Shown here one piece after another: positions 35,810 through 44,742 of a stretch of DNA of 64,000 nucleotides. This DNA comes from Cysteiniphilum litorale. GTDB lineage: Bacteria; Pseudomonadota; Gammaproteobacteria; Francisellales; Francisellaceae. The position numbers and the translations under genes are program-made. The DNA is taken from positions 1 through 64,000 of the forward strand of contig NZ_QLIQ01000011.1 of assembly GCF_003428165.1 (NCBI RefSeq). The letters are read 5' to 3'. The first letter of the stretch is position 1; each line of letters starts with the position of its first letter. Below the pieces are notes generated by a model. It was given only the letters and a program-made list of their open reading frames with translations. It searched no databases and had not been told where the DNA came from.

Positions 35810-37246
35810 ATGCATGATAAGACAAAAGTTGGAAGAATTGATAAAAGTAAACAGGATGAAAGTGTTTCTCTAGAGCAAACGCTATCTACTAATGAAATAA
35901 GTAAGCTGATAGAGCGTAGACGAAATATTATCTCAGGACGTGTTTGGGGTGTTATCGTTTTATGGTGGTTGCCTTTGGCGATTGCCTTTTTTTGGAGTTT
36001 GCAGGCGGGTCACTTAATTATTTATGCCCTAGCTATTGCCATTCCTGTAGCGATTGCAGTAGCAGGAATATTAATTATCTTGATGTTGATCACTAGCTAC
36101 TTCACTTATAAGGATGAATTAAAACAGATTGACCGAATTCAAGCAGCAAATCAAGCACTTTGGCAACAGATTAGTTTGGAGCCTAGAAAATCATTGCTTA
36201 AAACGCATATTAGATCTTTTATTAAAGATTATTTAAAAGCAATTATTACAATTTTAGTGATCATCATCGCATGCGTTATCTACTTTGTTAGAGAAAGTCA
36301 TATTCCCACAATATCAGATTCAAGTGGGCGTATGCAAAAATTGGCGCAAAGCTTAGAAACGCAATATGGAGAAAGATTTCAAGTAACTAAAGAGGCGTAT
36401 AACCCAGAAAGTAATGGCTATAGCTATACAGTCATTCCACAATCGATGCCAGATACACGACTTGTCGTGATTACGGACTTTTTAGGTAAGGGTTCGTCTA
36501 TCGGCAATTATTTACAAACACGTAGCGCAAGAGAAGCTGCTGCTTTGGTGCAACCATTTTTTGATGGGTTGTCAGATATATATCGTGTGCGAGCTAGCGG
36601 TGGCGCACTATCAACGCTTGAACTATCTGAAGAGCAAGCCTATCTCGCTAATAAAGCCTTGGATAATCTATATGGCAATAATATGCATATTGATCAGTGG
36701 ATTAGTAGCAGTCATGATGCGATGAATTTTGGTGTTAGCGCTAGAGTTGACATGAAAAAGACACCGGAGAATTTATGGCGATTGATCCATCGAATGTATG
36801 CGCTTAATCATTATTTACTCACCTTTAAATTTTTTAGTTACCATATTGAGGTATATTTGTTGGATATTCCTAATGCATCGAAGTTAAAAGCACCAATGAG
36901 TTTGCAAATATTTGGAGGTGCGCAAAGCGCTGAAGCTGCAAAGTACACGTGGGCAGTACTCAGAATATCACAATGTACCATTAATGGTGTGATGAAGTAT
37001 TGTTATGATAATCAACCTAATATTTCGCAATATGCCAATGTCGGCAAGAATATTCATACGCCGTTAGACATTGCCAAGTTAATTAAACTTATTCCAATAC
37101 ATCCTGTTAAGGCTAAGCTGACAAGAGGTATCGTTGATTCTTGGGCAATTTCAAGGCGCTATGATTCGGAACAAGCACAATTTTTAGTTAATACCCCGCT
37201 TTATCAACAAGTCGTTAAACTTACAACTACGGGAGAAGACTTATGA
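35810..37246 (+). CDS. membrane-anchored protein, first paralogue of the lipase-linked array (putative immunity)
   Basis: 478 residues. A hydrophilic start is followed by three transmembrane segments at about 45-64, 69-98 and 142-161 and a periplasmic C-terminal domain of about 310 residues. From about 165 it is paralogous to the next two membrane proteins: MPDTRLVVITDFLGKGSSIGNYLQTR against MPDEQFTVITDLMGKGAFVSNFLQTR, ASGGALSTLELSEEQAYLANKALDNL, KYTWAVLRISQCTINGVMKYC, YANVGKNIHTPLDIAK, DSWAISRRYDS and NTPLYQQV. The extra two N-terminal helices are unique to this copy. I do not recognise a named family. Position and duplication suggest protection against, or folding help for, the secreted lipase downstream. 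Confidence 0.6.
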   Translation: MHDKTKVGRIDKSKQDESVSLEQTLSTNEISKLIERRRNIISGRVWGVIVLWWLPLAIAFFWSLQAGHLIIYALAIAIPVAIAVAGILIILMLITSYFTYKDELKQIDRIQAANQALWQQISLEPRKSLLKTHIRSFIKDYLKAIITILVIIIACVIYFVRESHIPTISDSSGRMQKLAQSLETQYGERFQVTKEAYNPESNGYSYTVIPQSMPDTRLVVITDFLGKGSSIGNYLQTRSAREAAALVQPFFDGLSDIYRVRASGGALSTLELSEEQAYLANKALDNLYGNNMHIDQWISSSHDAMNFGVSARVDMKKTPENLWRLIHRMYALNHYLLTFKFFSYHIEVYLLDIPNASKLKAPMSLQIFGGAQSAEAAKYTWAVLRISQCTINGVMKYCYDNQPNISQYANVGKNIHTPLDIAKLIKLIPIHPVKAKLTRGIVDSWAISRRYDSEQAQFLVNTPLYQQVVKLTTTGEDL

Positions 37247-37350
37247 ATAAGCAAACCAATTCGCAACAAGCCGCCTTTTTGTCCTATCTGGTATATATCC
37301 AAAATGAAAAAACCGGTCAGTTTGGGGGGTATGATGAAGGAGTGCAGTAA
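37243..37350 (+). pseudogene. 35-codon 5' remnant of a lipase-RTX gene (remnant 1)
   Basis: The ATG at 37243 overlaps the stop of the first membrane paralogue. It encodes MNKQTNSQQAAFLSYLVYIQ, which parallels the start of the full-length toxin (MAKTITQQQAAILSNLIYAI) at a distance that implies a different, diverged parent gene. It then jumps at GQFGG into sequence belonging to the next membrane gene and stops at 37350. It is a deletion product: only the first two dozen codons survive. Confidence 0.7.
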
Positions 37351-37716
37351 AAGGTATTTGGCGATATCGGCAATAGTGGTATTACTCATCGGTTTATCGT
37401 CTTATTTTATTTATAGGGCAGCCATGCATGAGTCAACAGATTCTAAGCTTGAGGCCTTAAAGCCTAACATAGTCAAAGAACTCAATCAGCGGTATCACGA
37501 AAAGTTTAAAGTAATCAAGGGCAAATATAACGCTCAAAGTAAAACTTATAGCTTTATTGTTGAGACAGATTCGATGCCAGATGAGCAATTCACTGTGATT
37601 ACTGATTTAATGGGTAAGGGGGCTTTTGTCAGTAATTTTTTGCAGACTCGGCAAGCGATAGAATCTGCAAAATTGGTAGAGAGTTACTTTAAAGGTGTGG
37701 CTAGGGATTATAAAGC
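37318..37716 (+). repeat. 399-bp direct repeat, copy 1
   Basis: Matches 38604-39002 with one visible substitution (AAGGG here, AAAGG there, near 37520). It begins at CAGTTTGGGG in the remnant and covers the first ~128 codons of the membrane gene. The sharp ends and near identity show a recent duplication or gene conversion. Confidence 0.95.
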
Positions 37717-38368
37717 AAGTTTTAGTGGAGCTTCTATATCTCCTTTAGAACTACCAAAACACCAGAAATATTTATCAAAAGTAGCATTGGATAATTTGCA
37801 TAGCCAAGCGTTGCCTTTGGATAAATGGATGCAAACAAGTCATCAGACAATGAAGTTTGGTGGTACCATTAAAATCAATATTAAAGAAACACCCGAAAAT
37901 ATTCTTAAAGTATTAGAGGCTGTTTATTTGCTTAATCACCACTTGTTGTCAGCAGATTTTTTTAGTTATGCAATAGGCATTCAGCTTATGGATTTACCAG
38001 CAAAACCACAATTCGTTACGTTTCCACTCAGTTATGAAATATTTGTTCGTCAACAGGGTTGGGAAACCAATAAATACACTTGGGCAATTATAGACATATA
38101 TGAATGTACAATAAATGGCGTCAAAAGAGAGTGTTACGGGCAACCAAATATCCCCAAATATGCCAATATAGGCAAAAACATTAAAAGCCCCTTGGATGTG
38201 GCACAATATTTTAAATTTATTCCCAGAAAACCTGCCAAGTATGATTCTTTAGTTTATGGGGAGCAGGATTCATGGGTTATAACAAGAAGAGCTAAGCTCT
38301 CAGACTCAAAGTGGCTAATCGATACCCCCATGTATCAACAAATAAAAGATATATACAACAAACAATAG
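37331..38368 (+). CDS. membrane-anchored protein, second paralogue (putative immunity)
   Basis: About 345 residues. Starts MMKECSKRYLAISA and has one transmembrane anchor (about 9-27) and a periplasmic domain. That domain has the shared pattern TDSMPDEQFTVITDLMGKGAFVSNFLQTRQAIESAKLVESYFKG, WAIIDIYECTINGVKREC, YANIGKNIKSPLDVAQYFKFIP and DSWVITRRAKLSDSKWLIDTP. The frame is open 9 codons further upstream, but those belong to the fused remnant, so the ATG pair at 37331/37334 is the likely start. The first 128 residues are almost identical to the third paralogue, after which the two diverge. Confidence 0.65.
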   Translation: MMKECSKRYLAISAIVVLLIGLSSYFIYRAAMHESTDSKLEALKPNIVKELNQRYHEKFKVIKGKYNAQSKTYSFIVETDSMPDEQFTVITDLMGKGAFVSNFLQTRQAIESAKLVESYFKGVARDYKASFSGASISPLELPKHQKYLSKVALDNLHSQALPLDKWMQTSHQTMKFGGTIKINIKETPENILKVLEAVYLLNHHLLSADFFSYAIGIQLMDLPAKPQFVTFPLSYEIFVRQQGWETNKYTWAIIDIYECTINGVKRECYGQPNIPKYANIGKNIKSPLDVAQYFKFIPRKPAKYDSLVYGEQDSWVITRRAKLSDSKWLIDTPMYQQIKDIYNKQ

Positions 38369-38378
38369 GAGAACAATC

Positions 38379-38636
38379 ATGGCTAAGACAATAACACAGC
38401 AGCAAGCTGCCATATTAAGCAATCTTATCTATGCAATAAGTACCGAAGGTGACAATAAAGGCAATTATATTTTTGATAATTCGGTAGTTGCTAATAGTGA
38501 CAAAAAAGATTTAACGCTAAACGATTATATTTATGATGAGCACGGTGATTTTAGAAAAGGCATCCCTGATGATATTAAACAACAAATTGCGACTATGCCG
38601 GCACAGTTTGGGGGGTATGATGAAGGAGTGCAGTAA
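38379..38636 (+). pseudogene. 85-codon 5' remnant of the lipase-RTX gene (remnant 2)
   Basis: Its ribosome site AGGAG and first 76 codons closely match the full toxin at 39674 (MAKTITQQQAAILSNLIYAI, KGIPDDIKQQIATMPAQF), including the upstream GGAGAACAATC spacer. A variable patch of about 15 residues lies at 33-47. After PAQF the toxin continues SEVLNN, but this copy switches to GGYDEGVQ and stops inside the third membrane gene. The junction sequence CAGTTT is the same as in remnant 1. It may still be translated as an 85-residue peptide. Confidence 0.75.
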
Positions 38637-39002
38637 AAGGTATTTGGCGATATCGGCAATAGTGGTATTACTCATCGGTTTATCGTCTTATTTTATTTAT
38701 AGGGCAGCCATGCATGAGTCAACAGATTCTAAGCTTGAGGCCTTAAAGCCTAACATAGTCAAAGAACTCAATCAGCGGTATCACGAAAAGTTTAAAGTAA
38801 TCAAAGGCAAATATAACGCTCAAAGTAAAACTTATAGCTTTATTGTTGAGACAGATTCGATGCCAGATGAGCAATTCACTGTGATTACTGATTTAATGGG
38901 TAAGGGGGCTTTTGTCAGTAATTTTTTGCAGACTCGGCAAGCGATAGAATCTGCAAAATTGGTAGAGAGTTACTTTAAAGGTGTGGCTAGGGATTATAAA
39001 GC
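38604..39002 (+). repeat. 399-bp direct repeat, copy 2
   Basis: Partner of 37318-37716, offset by 1286 bp. The right end is abrupt: the codons after GATTATAAAGC differ completely at DNA level although the proteins remain related. Confidence 0.95.
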
Positions 39003-39681
39003 GGTCGCGGGAGGAGTTTCAATATCACCATTAGAGTTACCAGAAGCTCAACGATATTTATCCGCTGTGGCATTAGATAATTTGCATGGTCAAGCGCTGC
39101 ACTTGAATGAGTGGATTAAGACAAGCCATCAGGCAATGATTTTTGGTGGCACGATTAAAATCAATATTAAGGAGACACCACAAAATATCCTTAAAGTGCT
39201 AGAAGTAGTCTATCAACTTAATCATTATTTTTTATCAAAAGATTTCTTTGGGTATGGTATTGATGTCCAATTGATGGATTTGCCAGAAAAACCACAATTT
39301 GTCACTTTCCCGCTAAGTTATGAAATATTTGCTCGGCAACAAGGTTGGGAAACAAATAAATATACTTGGGCAACTATATCTATATCAAATTGCACGCCAA
39401 ATGGCGTGAAGAAAACATGTGGAGACAAACCAAACATACCAGAATATGCGTACATAGGCAAAAGCATTAAAAGCCCCTTAGATGTGGCGCAATATTTTAA
39501 ATTTATTCCCAGAAGACCTGCCAAGTATGATTCTTTAATTTATGGGGAGCAGGATTCATGGGTTATAACAAGAAGGGCTAAATTCTCAGACTCAAAGTGG
39601 CTAATCGATACCCCCATGTATCAACAAATAAAAGATATATACAACAAAGACAACAAACAACAGGAGAACAATCATGGCTAA
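38617..39681 (+). CDS. membrane-anchored protein, third paralogue (putative immunity), adjacent to the toxin
   Basis: About 354 residues with the same architecture as the second paralogue: N-terminal anchor and periplasmic domain with YSFIVETDSMPDEQFTVITD, WATISISNCTPNGVKKTC, YAYIGKSIKSPLDVAQYFKF and DSWVITRRAKFSDSKWLIDTP. From about residue 129 to 290 it differs from paralogue two at many positions, which would suit different specificity. The start is taken at 38617, homologous to 37331, not the longer frame from 38533. Its last codons (ENNHG) overlap the toxin start by 8 nt, so it is translationally linked to the lipase and is the best candidate for its specific partner. Confidence 0.65.
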   Translation: MMKECSKRYLAISAIVVLLIGLSSYFIYRAAMHESTDSKLEALKPNIVKELNQRYHEKFKVIKGKYNAQSKTYSFIVETDSMPDEQFTVITDLMGKGAFVSNFLQTRQAIESAKLVESYFKGVARDYKAVAGGVSISPLELPEAQRYLSAVALDNLHGQALHLNEWIKTSHQAMIFGGTIKINIKETPQNILKVLEVVYQLNHYFLSKDFFGYGIDVQLMDLPEKPQFVTFPLSYEIFARQQGWETNKYTWATISISNCTPNGVKKTCGDKPNIPEYAYIGKSIKSPLDVAQYFKFIPRRPAKYDSLIYGEQDSWVITRRAKFSDSKWLIDTPMYQQIKDIYNKDNKQQENNHG

Positions 39682-42600
39682 GACAATAACACAGCAGCAA
39701 GCTGCCATATTAAGTAATCTTATCTATGCAATAAGTACAGAAGGTGACAATAAAGGCAATTATGTTTTTGATGATTTATCTATTGATAGAAGCAATAAAG
39801 ATAGAAGTCCAAAACTACATGATTATATTTATGACGAGCGAGGTGATTTTAGAAAAGGCATCCCTGATGATATTAAACAACAAATTGCGACTATGCCGGC
39901 ACAATTTAGCGAAGTTTTAAATAATTTTCAGTTAAGGGAGACAAGTACGACAATTGAGCATAATGGAGAGGTCGGTGTGGGCGGTCTGGATTATTATGGT
40001 ATTGCAATCAATCCGATTAATGACAAAACGAGTATTGCAATAGTCAATAAAGGGACTGATAGTGCAGGTGATGTTATCTCGGATGTGCAAATGCTTATTG
40101 GTAATATTGCTGATAATATGCTTGCTGGAGTGACTTTTGTGGATAAAATTCGAGATAATTTAAAACCCATGACGATCTCCACCACGGGTCATTCGTTAGG
40201 TGGCAGTATTGCACAAGCGCAAAGTGCGATGTTAGGTGAGCAGTTAGGCGAAAGTATCACATTTGAAGCCTTTGGCATCCAAAACATTATAAATCCATTA
40301 AAGATTGATGGGCAGTATTATGAGGTCGGTGTGATTAATAATCAAATTGTTCATGTGGCTGTAACTGATCCGGAGAAAATAGCGCTTTATAATAAATATG
40401 CTGAGAATAAAGATCTTATCGAAGATAAAATACTCAATTATCTGCGTGAAGGGGATTATGTCGATCCGGTGTCGGATAATATTGGGCAAACGATTATGTT
40501 GCCAGGTGGCGGTCTTGCGGGCTTCTTTGATATCCATAAAATCCATAATTACTTATATCAAGGCTATGATGATAATGGCAATTTGATTGCAAATAAGCTG
40601 AATATTGATGTCGTGCTAAAGGATTATGGGGACGATATTGCGTTGATTGCTAAAGCTGAGATGGTTGTGCAGCAATTAATAGAGAAAATGGCTGAGAGCC
40701 CACTTAATACTGCAGATTTTGAGGCTCTATATAAGTTAGCTATGGAAGATGCGGGCATTGATGAGGGCTTGTTAAGTGAGGCGCGCGATCGTCTGTCTGA
40801 ATTTAAAGATGTCTTTGGTGATTATGCGAATTTCAATGACATGCTCATCATGGGAACGAATGTTGATGATGATTCAGCACAAGGTGAGTTATTACGGCAA
40901 TTAATGGCTTTACTGGCTCAAGGTGTTGATATTAATCAAGTAGGAAACGTTGTTTTAGATGATTTGATTAATCAGCTATTTAATACGGCATTAAACGCAC
41001 CGGCTGTGCGTTACGATCCATTAATTTTAGACTTAGATGGCGATGGGATTGAGACAATTGATACCAATAAAGAAGTAATGTTTGATCATACGGGTGATAA
41101 TGTCTACTACGCTACTGGTTGGGTTGGCAAAGATGATGCATTATTAGTACGTGATATTAATGGCAATGGCAGAATTGATAATGGATTAGAGTTATTTGGC
41201 GAAAATACCATAAAACAAAATGGACAAAATGCCACAGATGGCTTTGATGCGCTATCGGATTTGGATGACAATCATGATGGTGTGTTTGATGCGCAAGACG
41301 CTGCCTTTACCAGCGTCAAAATATGGCAAGATGCTGACCAAAATGGTTTCTCAACAGCAAGTGAACTTAAGACATTAACCGAAGCCGGAATTGATCATAT
41401 TTCATTAAATAAACAATCGATCAATAAAGAGGTTCTGGGGGCTACTTTATCCTTTGAATCAAGTTATCAAAATAATAGTGGTCAAAGCTATCAAATCGTT
41501 GCCGCAAACTTTACCGAAAATAACTTTTATAAACTTGATATGAATAGTATGTTTGAAATTACAACTGCTGATGTTAAGGGAGCTGTTGGGGTCAAAGAGG
41601 TTATAACTTATAGAGGTTATGGAGCGGTTAATTCAATGCGCCAATCTTTGCAAGTAAGTCAAGCATTAAGAGATGCTAAGGTCATTCTAGTTAATGGCGG
41701 TAGCTATGACTTTAATTTACAGATTGATTTATGGACAAAAGCAGGCAGTGATTTTGTGTCGGCAGAGAGTATGCTTGATGGTTTGACCTTGCAAGATGGC
41801 ACTCAGATACAAATGAATCTAAGTGACGGTGTTGTCGAGAAAATCAAGCAAACAGCTTATTTAGAGCGGGTTAATGGGCGGCGATTATTAGATTATAGTA
41901 TCGTTGATAAGGGGAGTTATTATAGTGTTGGCATTAAAACAGGTGATGTGAGCTTTGGCTGGCAAAATGTGACTAAAGGTGGCACGGTGACAATGGTTGA
42001 TCAAAGCTTTTTTCAGCTTGTCAATGGGCAAAGGAGTGCAGTGATTAGTGAAGCGTTTCAACTGATGGTTGAGAATATCAAAGAACATCAGCAGGCTAAT
42101 CGCTATCAAGCAGTGTTAACACAAATGCTACCTTATATAACGATCGAACAAGATGACTCAGGTGTCGCTCAATATAATTGGCAACGATTGGAAAATTATT
42201 TTCTAGAGATGGCAGAGAGTAATCCTGAAAAGAGCTTCTCAAGACTGGAAATGATTATTGATCGCCAACAACAGGAATTTCAACAATTGGGTTTTGACGC
42301 GTTAAAACTTGCCAATGACATGTTAGCTGCACCAAGTAACAAAATGTTGGCTGAATTATCAGCACTTGATGAACTTAAGTTTATGAAGAAAACATATCAT
42401 TTTGTCAGTGCATCTCAATCTGAGCAAAGTCTTGATAATTATTTGATAGGTAATCACCGTAATGAAAATATTTATGGTTTAGCTGGTAATGATACTTTAG
42501 AAGGTGGCGGCGGCAGTGATTATTTATACGGTGGGTTAGGCGATGATAAACTTTATGGCAATGGTGGTGATCAACTGTATGGAGGTAGCGGTGATGACAC

Positions 42601-44560
42601 TTTATTATCACAGGGAAACTGGCAGCATAATACCTTAATGGGCGGTAAAGGTAATGACTTACTCATTAATCATGATTACACAACAGCGACTTATGTTTAT
42701 GAGGTGGGTGATGGCGTTGATACGATTCGTCGAAACGGTAGTTATCTGTACGATCGATTTAATGACGTATTGCGTTTTGGTGCAGGCATTAGCTTTGAGG
42801 ATTTAAGCTTAAGTAAACAGGGTAACACCTTGAGTATTCAGGTTGGGGATGATGCAACTAACCGTGTGCTCATAGAGAATTTTTATGCGACAAGTGGCTA
42901 TACCCGTACAAAGGTGGGTGGGTTTGAATTTGCCGATGGTACGGTGATTAAGCGTGAAGATGCGCGCTTGAATCCGGATATTATTGGCGATGAGTTAGCA
43001 AATACGTTATCTGGGAGTGACTTTGCAGAGAATCTTCGTGGTGGTCAGGGTGATGATAACCTAAAGGGTGCAGGAGGCAATGACTATCTTTATGGTGAGG
43101 AAGGTAACGATGTTTTAACGGGCAATGGTGGTGATCAGCTGTATGGGGGTAGCGGTGATGACACTTTATTATCACAGGGAAACTGGCAGCATAATACCTT
43201 GATGGGCGGTAAAGGTAACGACTTACTCATTAATCATGATTACACAACAGCAACTTATGTTTATGAGGTGGGTGATGGCATTGATACAATTCGTCGAAAT
43301 GGTAGTTATCTATACGATCTATTTAATGACGTATTGCGTTTTGGTGCAGGCATTAGCTTTGAGGATTTAAGCTTAAGTAAACAGGGTAACACCTTGAATA
43401 TTCAGGTTGGGGATGATGCAACTAATCGTGTGCTCATAGAGAATTTTTATGCAGTGAGTGGCTATACCCGTACAAAGGTTGGTGGATTTGAATTCGCTGA
43501 TGGTACGGTGATTAAGCGTGAAGATGCGCGCTTGAATCCGGATATTATTGGCGATGAGTTAGCAAATACGTTATCTGGGAGTGACTTTGCAGAGAATCTT
43601 CGTGGTGGTCAGGGTGATGATAACCTAAAGGGTGCAGGAGGCAATGACTATCTTTATGGTGAGGAAGGTAACGATGTTTTAACGGGCAATGGTGGTGATC
43701 AGCTGTATGGGGGTAGCGGTGATGACACTTTATTATCACAGGGAAACTGGCAGCATAATACCTTAATGGGAGGTAAAGGTAATGACTTACTCATTAATCA
43801 TGATTACACAACAGCGACTTATGTCTATGAAGTGGGTGATGGCGTTGATACAATTCGTCGAAATGGTAGTTATCTATACGATCAATTTAATGATGTATTG
43901 CGTTTTGGTGCAGGCATTAGCTTTGAGGATTTAAGCTTAAGTAAACAGGGTAACACCTTGAATATTCAGGTTGGGGATGATGCAACTAACCGTGTGCTCA
44001 TAGAGAATTTTTATGCGACAAGTGGCTATACCCGTACAAAGGTGGGTGGATTTGAGTTTGCTGATGGTACGGTGCTTAAAAGAGAAAATGTGCAATCAGG
44101 TAGCGATAATCATGATGTGCTAGTTGCAAATGGTGATCTAAGCTATCTTCATGGTGGTAATGGTCAAGATAGCTATGAAATTGATTTTGCACAAACACAG
44201 AAAACAATTATTGATAATTATGATAACGATAACAGTAGTGACTTTATGAAACTCAATGGCATTAAAACGACAGATTTACGCTTTTATCGTGAAGTCAGCA
44301 ACCTGATGATTAAGAATTTGGCGGATAGCAACAAGCCGCGAGAGATTGTGGTTCAAGATTGGTTTGAATCTGAAGCGCATCAAATTGATGAGATTGGGGT
44401 TGAGCAATTTGTGCTGAGTAATAAACAAATCGATGTGATTATCCAAACATTGGCAAGCTTTAATGTTGAAACAGGTGTCGGTGAAGATCTGTTAAACAAA
44501 GATCAACAAGATGAAATCAAAAGTGTATTGGCAAACTCGTGGATGCCAAAAAGTGCTTAA
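39674..44560 (+). CDS. large secreted lipase-RTX protein (putative type I-secreted toxin)
   Basis: 1628 residues. An N-terminal alpha/beta-hydrolase domain of lipase class 3 type has the nucleophile elbow GHSLGG at 172-177 (S174), preceded by IAIVNKGTDSAGDVISDVQ. From about 448 to 570 lie calcium loops of EF-hand type (DLDGDGIETID, DINGNGRIDNG, DLDDNHDGVFD, DADQNGFS). From about 925 come RTX nonapeptides (GGSGDDTL, GGKGNDLL, GGQGDDNL) alternating with HCBP-related domains (VLRFGAGISFEDLSLSKQGNTL, VGGFEFADGTV). There is no Sec signal, and C-terminal RTX fits type I secretion, but no T1SS genes are in the window. AGGAG lies 7 nt before the ATG. Likely acts on lipids of other cells or in the environment; target unknown. 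Confidence 0.85.
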   Translation: MAKTITQQQAAILSNLIYAISTEGDNKGNYVFDDLSIDRSNKDRSPKLHDYIYDERGDFRKGIPDDIKQQIATMPAQFSEVLNNFQLRETSTTIEHNGEVGVGGLDYYGIAINPINDKTSIAIVNKGTDSAGDVISDVQMLIGNIADNMLAGVTFVDKIRDNLKPMTISTTGHSLGGSIAQAQSAMLGEQLGESITFEAFGIQNIINPLKIDGQYYEVGVINNQIVHVAVTDPEKIALYNKYAENKDLIEDKILNYLREGDYVDPVSDNIGQTIMLPGGGLAGFFDIHKIHNYLYQGYDDNGNLIANKLNIDVVLKDYGDDIALIAKAEMVVQQLIEKMAESPLNTADFEALYKLAMEDAGIDEGLLSEARDRLSEFKDVFGDYANFNDMLIMGTNVDDDSAQGELLRQLMALLAQGVDINQVGNVVLDDLINQLFNTALNAPAVRYDPLILDLDGDGIETIDTNKEVMFDHTGDNVYYATGWVGKDDALLVRDINGNGRIDNGLELFGENTIKQNGQNATDGFDALSDLDDNHDGVFDAQDAAFTSVKIWQDADQNGFSTASELKTLTEAGIDHISLNKQSINKEVLGATLSFESSYQNNSGQSYQIVAANFTENNFYKLDMNSMFEITTADVKGAVGVKEVITYRGYGAVNSMRQSLQVSQALRDAKVILVNGGSYDFNLQIDLWTKAGSDFVSAESMLDGLTLQDGTQIQMNLSDGVVEKIKQTAYLERVNGRRLLDYSIVDKGSYYSVGIKTGDVSFGWQNVTKGGTVTMVDQSFFQLVNGQRSAVISEAFQLMVENIKEHQQANRYQAVLTQMLPYITIEQDDSGVAQYNWQRLENYFLEMAESNPEKSFSRLEMIIDRQQQEFQQLGFDALKLANDMLAAPSNKMLAELSALDELKFMKKTYHFVSASQSEQSLDNYLIGNHRNENIYGLAGNDTLEGGGGSDYLYGGLGDDKLYGNGGDQLYGGSGDDTLLSQGNWQHNTLMGGKGNDLLINHDYTTATYVYEVGDGVDTIRRNGSYLYDRFNDVLRFGAGISFEDLSLSKQGNTLSIQVGDDATNRVLIENFYATSGYTRTKVGGFEFADGTVIKREDARLNPDIIGDELANTLSGSDFAENLRGGQGDDNLKGAGGNDYLYGEEGNDVLTGNGGDQLYGGSGDDTLLSQGNWQHNTLMGGKGNDLLINHDYTTATYVYEVGDGIDTIRRNGSYLYDLFNDVLRFGAGISFEDLSLSKQGNTLNIQVGDDATNRVLIENFYAVSGYTRTKVGGFEFADGTVIKREDARLNPDIIGDELANTLSGSDFAENLRGGQGDDNLKGAGGNDYLYGEEGNDVLTGNGGDQLYGGSGDDTLLSQGNWQHNTLMGGKGNDLLINHDYTTATYVYEVGDGVDTIRRNGSYLYDQFNDVLRFGAGISFEDLSLSKQGNTLNIQVGDDATNRVLIENFYATSGYTRTKVGGFEFADGTVLKRENVQSGSDNHDVLVANGDLSYLHGGNGQDSYEIDFAQTQKTIIDNYDNDNSSDFMKLNGIKTTDLRFYREVSNLMIKNLADSNKPREIVVQDWFESEAHQIDEIGVEQFVLSNKQIDVIIQTLASFNVETGVGEDLLNKDQQDEIKSVLANSWMPKSA
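42557..44090 (+). repeat. internal 564-bp tandem duplication in the RTX region
   Basis: Units begin at 42557, 43121 and 43685 (each at GGCAATGGTGGTGATCA). The first two are complete and the third fades after about 400 bp. Each encodes 188 residues: RTX repeats, the TTATYVYEVGDG segment and one HCBP-related domain. The DNA is nearly identical between copies, so copy number probably changes by recombination. Confidence 0.93.
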
Positions 44561-44563
44561 AGC

Positions 44564-44730
44564 TATACCGCTCGTAAATCATTTTGCGGTGTTCGGTGTT
44601 GAAGAAGTTTTTGATGCTTTTGAGTGCTTGAGTTGCAGATAATAGCTAGGACTATTGGCAAAATGCAAGCGCTCAAAAGGGCGCAAAATTCAATGACAGA
44701 AATGCTGTAAAATGGTTTGTGAGCGGTATA
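44564..44730 (+). repeat. dispersed palindromic element, family A (167 bp, TATACCGCTC subtype)
   Basis: Starts TATACCGCTCGTAAATCATT 3 bp after the toxin stop codon and ends GTTTGTGAGCGGTATA at 44730, 12 bp from the ZipA-like stop. Closest relative of the ttcA-proximal copy; both have CAAGCGCTCAAAAG internal arms. Confidence 0.85.
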
Positions 44731-44742
44731 TATGATGATAGT

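Noticed and set aside
39674-40150. Reading the toxin N-terminus as a type VI secretion or MIX-type signal
   Set aside because: No known marker motif is visible; the C-terminal RTX repeats point to type I secretion instead.
42981-43739. Histidine-rich reverse-strand frames within the RTX region
   Set aside because: They repeat at exactly 564-bp spacing because the RTX DNA repeats; they are antisense shadows of GGxGxD codons.
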